This document shows, piece by piece, positions 52,190-61,886 of a stretch of DNA of 64,000 nt. Below the pieces are notes generated by a model. It was given only the letters and a program-made list of their open reading frames with translations. It was not told the DNA's origin and made no database searches. The stretch is from Leptolyngbya boryana PCC 6306 (GTDB lineage: Bacteria > Cyanobacteriota > Cyanobacteriia > Leptolyngbyales > Leptolyngbyaceae). The stretch spans positions 824,577-888,576 of the forward strand of contig NZ_KB731324.1 of NCBI RefSeq assembly GCF_000353285.1, written 5' to 3'. Position numbers and translations under genes: made by a program. Each line of letters starts with the position of its first letter. Position 1 is the first letter of the stretch.

Positions 52190-54652
52190 TCAGACTTCTG
52201 GTGGTGCTTCAGTGGGGGGTAGCTCCTCTTCACCAAAGGTTTCGGGCCAGGGGCGAGTTGTTGTCACATCTTCTTCGATCTCCATTGCAGCCGCAACAAA
52301 GAATTCTGGAGGGAGCGTTAATGTTGAAAGATTCGTCAGTTGAGCCAGATCCTCGATCGCGCTTTTTGCAGATTGATATCTTGATCGATAGTCACGATGG
52401 ACTAACTTCGACAGAATAGCAGCGAGGGAACCACTGACAATTGCGCGATCGCGCCAAGCAATTTCTCCTGTCTCTGGATCTTCTTGCAATTGGCTAGGAG
52501 GTAATCCAGTCAGTGCCTGAATGCCGATCATTCCGACCGCATACAAATCACTGTTTAATCGAGGGTTTCCTGCACATTGCTCGGGTGGCATATACCCTTG
52601 AGTCCCAATCCCGATCGTCGCTGTTGCAATATCGCCTTCAGCCAGTTGTTGATGAAGTTCTTTAACGGCTCCAAAGTCGATGAGGACGAGCTTTTTATCG
52701 CGCGATCGCACAATGATATTACTGGGTTTAATATCCCGGTGAATCACATTTCGACTGTGAACGAAATCGAGGATTTGTAAGAGATCTTGCAGCAAAGGAA
52801 CAATGCGAGATTCCGGCAGATGTCGCCCGATTGTGAGATCTTCACTCAGCATCGAACCTGCAATGAATTCTTGAATGAGATAAAACTCTCCATCCTCCTC
52901 AAAGTAAGCCAGCAATCGAGGGATCTGATCGTGTTCGCCTAATCGCTCTAAGCTCTGGGCTTCAGATCTAAACAAGCGACGAGCAAGCTGTAAATGTCGA
53001 GGATTGTTACTCGCTGGACGCAAATGTTTGACTACACAAGCTGGATTGCCAGGACGTTGACTATCTTCTGCAATGTAGGTTTCACCAAAGCCACCTGAAC
53101 CGAGAACTTTAGTAATCTTGTAGCGTCCGCCAAGCTGTTTCCCTAAAATTTCTTGCTCGTGCTCTTGGAGTAGAGTCTGAAACTCTTCTTGATCTCGAAT
53201 CAGTTCTTGCACTAAGGGTGCTCTGGCAAATTGTTTGAGCGTCTTGCGGAAAGCTAATTTGTTGCGGTACTCATGCGCTAGACCCGTCCCCAAGAAGGAA
53301 ACTCCGGTGAGGAGCATAGCCGCGATCGGCACAGCGATCGGTAAAATCATCAAGCCCTGCGTGAATGTCGCATATCCGATTCCTGCCCAAAAGAGCGCAA
53401 TTGCTCCTGCCCAACCGAGTCTTCCTGTTGGACGTTTGGTTTGCATTTGCAAAAATCCAGCACTCAGGACTAATCCCGCGATCGCGAGTCCAGCAAGACT
53501 GGAATTCGGAAATGCATTGCGAATCGATTTATTCTCGAGCAGAGTTGCGATCGCATTGGCATTCAGTTCAATTCCAGGCATCATGCCAACGGCAGTATTC
53601 AAACTAGGGCTGATATTGGAAGCGGTAACCCCAATTAGCACAATTTTGTCTTTGAAAACCTGTCCTCGTTTGAGAAAATCGCTATTCCAATTCTCTTCTG
53701 ATAAAACATTCCAAAATGGAATCGTCGTCCGACTGAATGTGCCATCACCGCCATGCAAAAAGAGATTTTCTCCTCGTGCAGTTGAAGGCGGTAGGTTCGC
53801 CGATCGCAAAACCGCATCTGCAAACGGCAAAATCTTTTCCTCATCAAACAATGCCGCCATTTCAGGAGACGATCGCACCTTCTGCACTGCCGCACTGCCT
53901 AAGCGATGAATCTTCTCGTTAGCCTCTCTTGGATACTCAATCAATCCATAGGAAATATTCGCGGCTCGGAACGGACAAAATGGCAGCGATAGCCGCATTT
54001 GTTCACCTTGGCGATTATCTAGACGGCTGGTTTCGACCGCTAACGTAATTCGCCCACCATAGCGTTGTAAAACTTGCTGGAGTTGGCGATCGTCTTCTGC
54101 AAGTTTCTGATTCGGTTGAGTACAATCTGTCGAAACCTCAGTTTCCCCAAAGCTCGGCAAATCCAGAATTAAGTCCACCCCAACAGCTTTTGCTCCAGAT
54201 TGCATGACTCGATCAATCGCTTTTGCATAGGCAGAGCGTCGAGGTAAGCGACCTGATCCTGAAAGTTGCAGCAGCGTTTCATCATCGATCGCCAAAATCA
54301 CAATCTTATCCGGAGTCGCAACTGCTCCTCGGATACGCAACATAGCACTCTGAATCTGGCGCTCCCAGTATTGAGCAGATTCGGGTTCGATCGCAGTGAC
54401 CAGACCTGCAACCAATGCCCACAAAACCAGACAGCCCTGCCCCAATCGAATAAATTTGGTGTCCTTCTTAGTCGGCGATTCTGTTGGGGCGATTGCGCGA
54501 TCGATTGAATCGTCCTCTAGCGGCATGGTCTCAGTCGTCAAGTCTCCTGGCTGCTTCACCGTCGTCTGCTGAAACAAACCAGACCGTAACCCTGATTTTA
54601 GGGTGAGCGTCAACGCCTGAAATAATCCAGCAGGAGAAACTTTCTTTGACAT
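52190..54652 (-). CDS. CHASE2-domain serine/threonine protein kinase
   Basis: The protein of about 820 residues starts at ATG 54652 (MSKKVSPAGLF); a start 14 codons upstream is possible. A membrane segment lies near 90-110. The CHASE2 extracytoplasmic sensor follows (RGAVATPDKIVILAIDDETL, AKAIDRVMQSGAKAVGVDLIL), and three membrane segments lie near 365-450. The kinase domain has LGSGGFGETYIAED near 517, VVKHLRP (catalytic Lys), VIHRDIKPSNIIV near 637, and IDFGAVKEL (DFG). All catalytic residues are present. It signals from an external stimulus to cytoplasmic phosphorylation; target unknown. It shares CHASE2 with the CHAT protein at 2630. Confidence 0.93.
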   Translation of the reverse strand: MSKKVSPAGLFQALTLTLKSGLRSGLFQQTTVKQPGDLTTETMPLEDDSIDRAIAPTESPTKKDTKFIRLGQGCLVLWALVAGLVTAIEPESAQYWERQIQSAMLRIRGAVATPDKIVILAIDDETLLQLSGSGRLPRRSAYAKAIDRVMQSGAKAVGVDLILDLPSFGETEVSTDCTQPNQKLAEDDRQLQQVLQRYGGRITLAVETSRLDNRQGEQMRLSLPFCPFRAANISYGLIEYPREANEKIHRLGSAAVQKVRSSPEMAALFDEEKILPFADAVLRSANLPPSTARGENLFLHGGDGTFSRTTIPFWNVLSEENWNSDFLKRGQVFKDKIVLIGVTASNISPSLNTAVGMMPGIELNANAIATLLENKSIRNAFPNSSLAGLAIAGLVLSAGFLQMQTKRPTGRLGWAGAIALFWAGIGYATFTQGLMILPIAVPIAAMLLTGVSFLGTGLAHEYRNKLAFRKTLKQFARAPLVQELIRDQEEFQTLLQEHEQEILGKQLGGRYKITKVLGSGGFGETYIAEDSQRPGNPACVVKHLRPASNNPRHLQLARRLFRSEAQSLERLGEHDQIPRLLAYFEEDGEFYLIQEFIAGSMLSEDLTIGRHLPESRIVPLLQDLLQILDFVHSRNVIHRDIKPSNIIVRSRDKKLVLIDFGAVKELHQQLAEGDIATATIGIGTQGYMPPEQCAGNPRLNSDLYAVGMIGIQALTGLPPSQLQEDPETGEIAWRDRAIVSGSLAAILSKLVHRDYRSRYQSAKSAIEDLAQLTNLSTLTLPPEFFVAAAMEIEEDVTTTRPWPETFGEEELPPTEAPPEV

Positions 54653-55208
54653 CTTAGATACAGTCGCACTCAACAAACCGGGACGTTTGATCAATCACAC
54701 AAAATCGCTTAAGTCAGGACGGTTTTCGATCGAACTTGTTCTATCCCTAATCATACGAGTAGAAGCTGACGCCTCGTCGAATGCAATACTGATAATCTGA
54801 CTGTTAAGATCTATCTAATTGCCGAGGAACTGCCGCGATCGCTCACGTTCACTAAAGTAAAGGTCTATTCCCTATTGCTGTATAAATCTAATTTAAAATG
54901 TTAGGAAAACTCCGCCACATCCAGATGAATCGTGTCAGCTGTCCCTCACTTTGGTTTTATCTGTTACTAAAACAAAGTGGATTTATTCAAGGACAACTGA
55001 CGATTGAAGCCGATTAGAAGCTGCGACCTATCGCACTTGTAACGGAGAAATGTCAGTATTTATCCATAAATCGAGTCGCGCACTAAATCTGAATTCCGTG
55101 GAATTCTAAGTTTTTTTAGTCCGCTCTCAGTTTTCCGTTGCTAGAATTAATTATTCACATATCTTGCTTATACAAGTTCTACGTTCTCTAGCTTCTATGC
55201 ATTACTCA
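54653..55208. other. Intergenic region between kinase and NYN genes
   Basis: About 550 bases with divergent promoters for the kinase (minus) and the NYN gene (plus). An inverted repeat GAATTCC-GT-GGAATTC lies at 55091-55106, with TAGAAT (possible -10) at 55142. No gene or known RNA was seen. Confidence 0.35.
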
Positions 55209-55715
55209 ATGAACCGTCTCTCTATTTTTGTAGACGGAAACAATATGTTCTATGCCCAACAAAAAAACGGCTGGTTCTTTGATCCAAAACGTGTTTTAGA
55301 GTATTTTACTTCTGAAAAGAACGTTGAGCTAATTAATGCTTATTGGTACACCGGATTGAAAGATCCCCAAGACCAGCGGGGCTTCCGAGATGCTTTGATC
55401 AGTTTGGGCTATACGGTTCGGACAAAGATTCTCAAGGAGTATTATGACGATACTTCGGGTCGATATTCGCAGAAAGCGAATCTTGATATCGAGATCGTTG
55501 TGGATATGTTTAACACGGTCGAGCAATACGATCGCGTGATTTTATTCAGCGGCGATGGCGATTTTGAGCGCGCGATCGAACAACTCCGCTCGAAAAACAC
55601 CCACATTACGGTGGTTTCGACAGAAGGAATGATTGCGCGTGAGCTTCGGAATGTCACCGATCGATATATTGATCTCAACGACATTCGTGATCGCATCGAA
55701 AAGGCTGAATATTAG
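55209..55715 (+). CDS. NYN-domain protein, LabA/DUF88-like
   Basis: The 168-residue protein starts at ATG 55209 (MNRLSIFVDGNNMFYAQ); a start at 55164 would add 15 residues. Family residues of the PIN-like nuclease fold are clear: FVDGNNMFYA (Asp), YTGLKDPQDQRGFRDAL, ANLDIEIVVDMFNTV (Asp), FSGDGDFERAIEQLR (Asp, Asp). NYN proteins are predicted RNases. The cyanobacterial relative LabA influences circadian output, but I infer no such role here. The leuA gene follows in the same direction. Confidence 0.88.
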   Translation: MNRLSIFVDGNNMFYAQQKNGWFFDPKRVLEYFTSEKNVELINAYWYTGLKDPQDQRGFRDALISLGYTVRTKILKEYYDDTSGRYSQKANLDIEIVVDMFNTVEQYDRVILFSGDGDFERAIEQLRSKNTHITVVSTEGMIARELRNVTDRYIDLNDIRDRIEKAEY

Positions 55716-55882
55716 TCAACATTTCATCACGCGATTCATCGGCGTACTACAAAAAGCGCTACAATCACTACAGAAATTCTGACAGGATCTATGCCCGAAG
55801 GCTGAAATGCTATTCGGGCATCGGTTTTAGCAGAATTTGATTGTTTCTCTACAAAAAATACACTCCAAAAAACAGTCGAGCT

Positions 55883-57496
55883 ATGAACGCATCTAAATCT
55901 GACGATCGCATTCTGATTTTCGATACCACCTTGCGCGATGGCGAGCAGTGCCCCGGCGCAACCCTTAACGTGGATGAAAAACTTACGATCGCGCGTCAGC
56001 TTGCTCGACTCGGAGTTGACATTATTGAAGCTGGATTTGCTTTTGCTAGCCCTGGAGACTTCGAGGCGGTTCAGAAAATTGCCCAAGCCGTAGGTACACC
56101 GGAAGGGCCGACGATTTGTAGCTTGGCTCGTGCGATTCCCGCAGATATCAAAGCGGCAGCCGAAGCGCTCAAACCCGCTGCAAAACCTAGAATTCACACC
56201 TTTATCTCGACCTCTGATATCCACTTGGAATATCAGCTCAAGAAATCCCGCGCGGAAGTTTTAGCGATCGCTGAAGAAATGGTCGCCTACGCGAAATCGT
56301 TTGTCGATGATGTGGAATTTTCGCCGATGGATGCAGCCCGTTCCGACCCTGAGTATCTGTATCAGGTGTTAGAACGCGCGATCGCAGCAGGCGCAAAAAC
56401 CATCAACATTCCTGATACGGTTGGGTACATGACTCCGAGCGAATTTGGGGACATGATTCGCGGCATCAAAGAAAACGTTCCCAATGTCGATCAAGCGATT
56501 ATTTCTGTGCATGGTCACAATGATTTGGGCTTAGCGGTCGCCTGCTTCCTCGAAGCGGTGAAAAATGGAGCACGTCAGCTTGAATGTACGATCAACGGCA
56601 TTGGCGAACGGGCTGGAAATGCCTCGCTCGAAGAACTGGTGATGGCGCTGCACGTGCGGCGATCGTATTTCAATCCTTATCTCGGTCGTCCGGTTGAATC
56701 GGAAACGCCTTTGACTGGAATTCATACGCAAGAGATTTACAAAACCTCGCGTTTGGTTTCGAGTTTGACAGGAATGTTGGTTCAGCCCAACAAAGCGATC
56801 GTCGGAGCGAATGCGTTCGCGCATGAGTCGGGCATTCACCAAGATGGAATGCTGAAAAATCGGCAGACCTACGAGATCATGGATGCGAAAACGATCGGGC
56901 TAAACGATACTCTACTCGTCTTGGGCAAACACTCGGGACGGAATGCGTTCCGCTCTCGCTTGGGCGAACTAGGATTTGAACTGACCGACCAAGAACTGAA
57001 CAAAGCATTTGTCCGGTTCAAAGAATTGGCAGATAAAAAGAAAGAAGTCACCGATCGCGATTTGGAATCGATCGTCAATGACGAAGTTCAGCATGTGCCG
57101 GAGTTGTTCCGTTTAGAACTCGTTCAGGTTTCTTGCGGCGATTCAGCTTGTCCGACCGCAACCGTGCGCTTAATTACTCCGGATGGAGATGAGCTAACGG
57201 ATGCAGCTACCGGAACAGGGCCAGTCGATGCAGTTTACAAAGCGATCAATCGAGTCGTAAATGTGCCGAATCAATTGATCGAGTTCTCGGTGCAGTCCGT
57301 CACCGCAGGCATTGATGCGATCGGGGAAGTTACGATTCGATTGAAATATGGCGATCGTGTTTTCTCAGGTCGTGCTGCGAACACGGATATTATCGTGGCA
57401 TCGGCTCAAGCTTATGTAAACGCCCTGAATCGTCTGTATGCTTCCTTGCAAACTGCGGATAGTCAGCAGGTGATTGCATCTCAAACGACGGTCTAA
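55883..57496 (+). CDS. leuA: 2-isopropylmalate synthase
   Basis: The 537-residue protein condenses 2-oxoisovalerate and acetyl-CoA in leucine synthesis. The catalytic TIM barrel has [15 protein letters not shown] near residue 12 and the metal-binding His pair in [11 protein letters not shown] near 205. [19 protein letters not shown] and [11 protein letters not shown] follow. The C-terminal dimer/leucine-feedback domain starts about 390. I chose ATG 55883 ([11 protein letters not shown]) since relatives start there; ATG 55841 adds 14 residues. Length fits. A terminator follows. Confidence 0.96.
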   Translation: MNASKSDDRILIFDTTLRDGEQCPGATLNVDEKLTIARQLARLGVDIIEAGFAFASPGDFEAVQKIAQAVGTPEGPTICSLARAIPADIKAAAEALKPAAKPRIHTFISTSDIHLEYQLKKSRAEVLAIAEEMVAYAKSFVDDVEFSPMDAARSDPEYLYQVLERAIAAGAKTINIPDTVGYMTPSEFGDMIRGIKENVPNVDQAIISVHGHNDLGLAVACFLEAVKNGARQLECTINGIGERAGNASLEELVMALHVRRSYFNPYLGRPVESETPLTGIHTQEIYKTSRLVSSLTGMLVQPNKAIVGANAFAHESGIHQDGMLKNRQTYEIMDAKTIGLNDTLLVLGKHSGRNAFRSRLGELGFELTDQELNKAFVRFKELADKKKEVTDRDLESIVNDEVQHVPELFRLELVQVSCGDSACPTATVRLITPDGDELTDAATGTGPVDAVYKAINRVVNVPNQLIEFSVQSVTAGIDAIGEVTIRLKYGDRVFSGRAANTDIIVASAQAYVNALNRLYASLQTADSQQVIASQTTV

Positions 57497-57513
57497 ACAG
57501 ACAATTGATCTTT

Positions 57514-57562
57514 GAATCCCCTCAAGTTCTCTTTGAATCAGGAGACTTCAGGGGATTCTTTT
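57514..57562 (+). terminator. Terminator after leuA
   Basis: The stem GAATCCCCT (57514-57522) pairs with AGGGGATTC (57550-57558), followed by TTTT, 18 bases after the leuA stop. Confidence 0.75.
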
Positions 57563-57596
57563 CAAGTTTGGGTCAGCCAAATCCTTGAATTGGGTA

Positions 57597-58415
57597 TCAA
57601 TCGCCATACCCTGATTCTTTCAAAAACTTCCGCAAGTTCACGAAATACTCTTCACGATCGCTTTCCTGATAAACCTGCCGTAACCGCTTCCAGCCGTCCT
57701 CTTGCTGACCAAGCAAATACTTATCTGCCAAGTAAGCTGCCAAAATCCCCCGCACATCGGCATCGTTCCCCTTCACTTCCTGATACGCTTGCCAGAGCCG
57801 ATAGGCATGACTATGAATGAGCTTGGGATATGTGCGAGTCACATCGATCATCTTGCCATTCTCAAACCGCCAAATCTGAATCGGAAACGCTGAGGCTGCA
57901 TAGCTCGTAAACGCATAGGCAAAGCTATCATTCGCGCTCATAAATTCGACTTTTCCATCTCCCTCCAAATCTTGCAGTTGATAGCCCAAATTCCCCCAAA
58001 ATGCCCGTGACTCAACATATTGCTGCTGCTTCGCATCGTAGTGATAAATCAGCGAATACGTGCAGCAATGCGCGCCACCTGTAAAGAAATCGAGAATCAC
58101 TTCAGGCTCTTGGTCGCCGTTGAGGTCACGCACCAGGAAACTATCTTGATCTTCTGCATTCCAATCCAGCAGGGGTCGATCGTATTCTTCAGAGCCAGGA
58201 GCCTTGTCAAAAACAGTTTGATTGGAGCGCTGAATTTTCAAGCGCAGATTTTGAACTTGCGGAAATTCGTCAGGCTTGCGATCGCGCTCATACGACAATT
58301 CTGCTTTCACATTGCCTTGCTGAACGGTCTTAGTGACCGTTTCTGCCCGAACCGAAGCCACCGCCATCCCAAACACACCAATTCCCGCCAACACGATCGC
58401 CCGGATAGTCATCAT
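57597..58415 (-). CDS. Exported protein of unknown function with FG-GAP-like motif
   Basis: The protein of about 272 residues has a signal peptide (IRAIVLAGIGVFGMAVASVRA). The middle contains VRDLNGDQEPEVILDFFTGGAHCCTYSLIYHYD and LQDLEGDGKVEFM, Asp-rich loops like those in FG-GAP/integrin-type calcium-binding repeats. The C-terminal part is helical (VRGILAAYLADKYLLGQQEDGWKRLRQVYQ). The start is ATG 58415. Probably periplasmic. A conserved-looking protein whose role I cannot name. Confidence 0.75.
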   Translation of the reverse strand: MMTIRAIVLAGIGVFGMAVASVRAETVTKTVQQGNVKAELSYERDRKPDEFPQVQNLRLKIQRSNQTVFDKAPGSEEYDRPLLDWNAEDQDSFLVRDLNGDQEPEVILDFFTGGAHCCTYSLIYHYDAKQQQYVESRAFWGNLGYQLQDLEGDGKVEFMSANDSFAYAFTSYAASAFPIQIWRFENGKMIDVTRTYPKLIHSHAYRLWQAYQEVKGNDADVRGILAAYLADKYLLGQQEDGWKRLRQVYQESDREEYFVNLRKFLKESGYGD

Positions 58416-58453
58416 AAAAAAATGCAGTCTCAGAAACTGCATTTAACTACCAT

Positions 58454-59143
58454 TCACGAGTTCGGAATTACGAATTGCGATCGTTCGGGTTGCGGACGAT
58501 ATTTCCAGTAGTGTGACATCGCAAAATGCAGCGGTTTTACCAGCGCATACAGCAGAGTCAAAATGATGAACGTAATGACAATCGTGATCATCGGTTGTCG
58601 ATCAAACACATCTCCAACCAGGCTAGCTGCCACATCGTTCCAATGCGTCAAAATATTCCAGCTATTGAAGCGTAAAAAGCGCCCGAGAAAAATCCCGATC
58701 GCGCTCAGTGCATGTAAAGTTAATTCCATCGGGAAAACATAGTGTCTTAACCCGCGCTGTTTCAAATAATATCCAGCATTCATTAATGACATCACATACG
58801 CTTCAAATCCCGCTGTCAGGAATACAACAAACAACGGAACATAAATGAGGGTAACAACCCAAATCGAAGCACCTGCACGCACCCAGTTCACAAAATGAAT
58901 AATATCAGTGAGAATATAGGGCGCATTGGGAAGAAATGCGACAAAGACTGCAACTCCAAGCCACCAGAATAAGGAGCGGTGACGATATTCGATCGCCGTT
59001 TTCACGATAGGTGTTCGTCGAAACAGAAACACGCTCAAAACCAAAGGGATAAATGCTAGGAAAAGGTTCCAGCCTATCCAATCTGCATGATTCACGACTG
59101 TCCGGATCGCTTCTGAAACCAACAACTTGATCGAAAAGTCCAT
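58454..59143 (-). CDS. DUF1361 membrane protein
   Basis: The 229-residue protein has about six membrane segments (WNLFLAFIPLVLSVFLF, LFWWLGVAVFVAFLPNAPYILTDIIHF, IWVVTLIYVPLFVVFLTAGFEAY, ELTLHALSAIGIFLGRFLRFNSW, ITIVITFIILTLLYALV). The DUF1361 signature FLPNAPYILTDIIHF and GRFLRFNSW...W is clear. Function unknown. It lies about 40 bases before the exported protein gene on the same strand. Confidence 0.88.
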   Translation of the reverse strand: MDFSIKLLVSEAIRTVVNHADWIGWNLFLAFIPLVLSVFLFRRTPIVKTAIEYRHRSLFWWLGVAVFVAFLPNAPYILTDIIHFVNWVRAGASIWVVTLIYVPLFVVFLTAGFEAYVMSLMNAGYYLKQRGLRHYVFPMELTLHALSAIGIFLGRFLRFNSWNILTHWNDVAASLVGDVFDRQPMITIVITFIILTLLYALVKPLHFAMSHYWKYRPQPERSQFVIPNS

Positions 59144-59213
59144 AATTCAGTATTGAGAAATTACTTTTGATGCAAATTTAACGGCTCGATTTGTCGATCG
59201 TATGACAACCCCA

Positions 59214-59242
59214 TAAAAAAACCCCGGAGATTTTCCGGGGTT
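59214..59242 (-). terminator. Terminator after petG
   Basis: The hairpin AACCCCGGA / TCCGGGGTT has a T-run on the minus strand (AAAAAA at 59215-59220), 12 bases beyond the petG stop. Confidence 0.85.
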
Positions 59243-59253
59243 CCTCTGAATGA

Positions 59254-59367
59254 TTAGAGATTGAGTTGGTTTCCGCGACGATATTGGGTGTAAGCGGCAA
59301 CAAACAAACCTGCTAACGTGACAGGCACTAATCCCAGCACGATGCCAAGCAAAATTGGCTCAACCAT
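59254..59367 (-). CDS. petG: Cytochrome b6f complex subunit PetG
   Basis: The minus strand encodes a 37-residue single-span protein, [20 protein letters not shown] followed by [17 protein letters not shown], matching PetG over its full length. It is an essential small subunit of the thylakoid b6f complex. GGAG precedes the ATG by about nine bases. It is divergent from the cytochrome cM gene, as in several cyanobacteria. Confidence 0.96.
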   Translation of the reverse strand: MVEPILLGIVLGLVPVTLAGLFVAAYTQYRRGNQLNL

Positions 59368-59590
59368 GTCTGAACTCTCCTCAGTTTGTAAGATTTTGAA
59401 ACTTAAATCATGAAGGTTTCTTTATTCCTATCTTAGCCCCTCTTGTAGCTCCAACGCTGAAACACCTTTTATTCTCCAGAACTTTTGCAAGATTACAGAT
59501 TTCGGTGCAGCAGGGGTTCCCGAAAGTTGTTAAAATCTGTTTAGTAAATGAGTGAATATTTTTTACAGTCCTTTTCCTTGATATCCTCTT

Positions 59591-59965
59591 TTGAACGAGC
59601 AACTTGTCAAATCTGAAGGGTTATCCCAAAGAATTATTACGATCGTGCTAGTGGTTTGTTTTGCGATCGTAGTGGCGCTTTTGGGTGCAACCCGATTGCA
59701 CCGACCTGACCCCTATGTCCAGGAGGTGTTATCGCTGCATGGGGATTCAGTTCAAGGTCATGCGATTTTTCAGATTAACTGTGCTGGATGTCATGGAATC
59801 ATGGCAGATGGCAAAGTTGGTCCTAGTCTGAAAAATGTTTCCGATCGAAAATCTCCTCCCCGGCTGATCAAGCAGGTGATCAGCGGACAGACTCCTCCAA
59901 TGCCCAAATTTCAGCCTAGCCCGCAAGAGATGGCGGATTTGCTGAGCTATTTAGAGAGTCTCTAG
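59591..59965 (+). CDS. cytM: Cytochrome cM (c-type, membrane-anchored)
   Basis: The 124-residue protein has an N-terminal hydrophobic anchor (ITIVLVVCFAIVVALLGA). A c-type haem domain follows: INCAGCHGI (CxxCH near residue 61) and the axial Met in QTPPMPKFQPSPQEMADLLSYLESL. This end matches cyanobacterial CytM, which modulates respiratory and photosynthetic electron flow under stress. The start is TTG 59591; no ATG is in frame upstream, and the RBS is poor. Confidence 0.92.
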   Translation: MNEQLVKSEGLSQRIITIVLVVCFAIVVALLGATRLHRPDPYVQEVLSLHGDSVQGHAIFQINCAGCHGIMADGKVGPSLKNVSDRKSPPRLIKQVISGQTPPMPKFQPSPQEMADLLSYLESL

Positions 59966-60050
59966 CAAGCTCCACAATCAATTGGATAGGGAGATAGAGA
60001 GAAATCTAAAATCATGGTTCTCCCCACTCCCTACTCTATAAAGTTCCGGA

Positions 60051-61760
60051 TCAGAATAAAAAGTACCGCTGCGCCATCGGTAACACCGTTGCAGGCTCAC
60101 ACGTGAGCAATTCTCCATCTGCACGCACCTGATAAGTTTCAGGATCAACCTCCATCTGCGGCATTGCATCATTTAATTTCATATCCCGCTTCGTCAAGCT
60201 CCGAATTCCCGACACCGGAACTAACTGTCTTTGCAGATTCAGCGAACCCAATCCGCCTTTCTTGAGCGAAGCTTGTGAAACAAAGGTGAGGGAAATCGGC
60301 GCGATCGCACCTCCAAAACTGCCAAACATCGGACGCATATGCACAGGCTGTGGAGTCGGAATACTTGCATTCGCATCTCCCATCTGTGCCCATGCAATCA
60401 TGCCACCTTTGATCACCAGTTCTGGCTTCACGCCAAACATTGCAGGTCGCCATAGACACAAATCAGCCAATTTCCCAACTTCGACTGATCCCACATGGTC
60501 TGCAATGCCATGAGTGATCGCAGGATTGATCGTGTACTTGGCGACGTAGCGTTTTGCGCGGAAATTGTCATTGCGATCGCTATCTTCTGACAAAGCGCCG
60601 CGCTGAACTTTCATCTTGTGACCAGTCTGCCAAGTCCGAATGATTACTTCTCCAATCCGCCCCATCGCTTGCGAATCCGAAGACAACATACTGAAAGCAC
60701 CGATATCATGCAGGATATCTTCAGCCGCGATCGTTTCTCGACGAATCCGAGATTCTGCAAACGCCACATCCTCTGGAATACTGGGATCAAGATGATGACA
60801 GACCATCAACATATCCAGATGCTCATCCAGCGTATTCAGTGTGTAAGGTCGGGTCGGATTTGTCGAAGAAGGCAGAACGTTTGCCTCACCACAGACTTTG
60901 ATAATGTCTGGAGCATGTCCACCTCCTGCACCTTCGGTGTGATAGGTGTGAATGACTCGATTTTTGAACGCTGCGATCGTATCTTCGACAAAGCCCGCTT
61001 CATTGAGTGTATCCGTGTGAATCGCAACCTGCACATCATACTCATCTGCAACACTGAGGCAGGTATCGATCGCGGCGGGCGTTGTTCCCCAGTCTTCATG
61101 GAGCTTTAACCCCATCGCGCCTGCTTTAATTTGTTCTTCAAGCGCATCCGGTTGACTTGCATTTCCTTTCCCCAAAAAGCCTAAATTCATCGGAAATGCT
61201 TCAGCCGCTTGCAGCATCCGATGAATGTACCAAGGACCAGGAGTACAAGTCGTCGCATTCGTTCCCGCAGCAGGTCCAGTTCCACCTCCAATCATGGTCG
61301 TAATGCCAGATGCGATCGCGACTTCAATCTGTTGGGGACAAATGAAGTGAATATGGGTATCAATTCCACCTGCCGTAAGAATCATGCCTTCTCCCGCGAT
61401 CGCTTCGGTTCCTGGTCCAATGATGATAGTCACATTGTCTTGGATGTAGGGGTTACCCGCTTTTCCGATCGCATGAATTTTGCCGTCTTTGATGCCGATA
61501 TCCGCTTTGACGATTCCCCACCAGTCGAGAATCAGCGCATTCGTAATCACTGCATCGACTGCACCCTCTGCATTCGTAATCGGAGACTGCCCCATGCCAT
61601 CCCGAATGACTTTTCCACCGCCAAATTTCACTTCATCCCCGTAAGTCGTCAAGTCTTGTTCGACTTCGATGATCAATTCAGTGTCAGCTAAGCGAACGCG
61701 ATCGCCCACAGTTGGACCAAAAGTTTCAGCATAGGCGCGGCGATTCATGCGATAGCTCAT
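60051..61760 (-). CDS. ureC: Urease alpha subunit
   Basis: The 569-residue protein hydrolyses urea with two nickel ions. Nickel and active-site residues are visible: [10 protein letters not shown] (His pair), [10 protein letters not shown] (Lys to be carbamylated), [29 protein letters not shown] (His) and PTRPYTLNT. Length is normal. The beta and gamma subunit genes (ureB, ureA) are not adjacent; upstream is a LuxR gene and downstream cytM. GGGGAGT heptamers lie on both sides. Confidence 0.97.
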   Translation of the reverse strand: MSYRMNRRAYAETFGPTVGDRVRLADTELIIEVEQDLTTYGDEVKFGGGKVIRDGMGQSPITNAEGAVDAVITNALILDWWGIVKADIGIKDGKIHAIGKAGNPYIQDNVTIIIGPGTEAIAGEGMILTAGGIDTHIHFICPQQIEVAIASGITTMIGGGTGPAAGTNATTCTPGPWYIHRMLQAAEAFPMNLGFLGKGNASQPDALEEQIKAGAMGLKLHEDWGTTPAAIDTCLSVADEYDVQVAIHTDTLNEAGFVEDTIAAFKNRVIHTYHTEGAGGGHAPDIIKVCGEANVLPSSTNPTRPYTLNTLDEHLDMLMVCHHLDPSIPEDVAFAESRIRRETIAAEDILHDIGAFSMLSSDSQAMGRIGEVIIRTWQTGHKMKVQRGALSEDSDRNDNFRAKRYVAKYTINPAITHGIADHVGSVEVGKLADLCLWRPAMFGVKPELVIKGGMIAWAQMGDANASIPTPQPVHMRPMFGSFGGAIAPISLTFVSQASLKKGGLGSLNLQRQLVPVSGIRSLTKRDMKLNDAMPQMEVDPETYQVRADGELLTCEPATVLPMAQRYFLF

Positions 61761-61845
61761 AGGGCAACCTCAGACAAATTCTCGGTTGTTTATTATCAGG
61801 GTAATTTTTCTAAGTTCTGGATGCCTTTAGGATTTTGACGGATTT

Positions 61846-61874
61846 TGGGGGAGTGGGGAGTGGGGAGTAGGGAG
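61846..61874. repeat. GGGGAGT heptamer repeat between ureC and the LuxR gene
   Basis: About three to four units of GGGGAGT, the last one TAGGGAG. It is the same unit as at 45716-45748; a reverse-oriented short run lies at 60020-60035 on the other side of ureC. Confidence 0.7.
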
Positions 61875-61886
61875 CATGACTTGTGG

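Noticed and set aside
55091-55106. Third copy of the CGGAATTCCG operator
   Set aside because: The repeat here is GAATTCC-GT-GGAATTC, a different dyad with another centre, and the neighbouring genes are unrelated to the caspase cluster.
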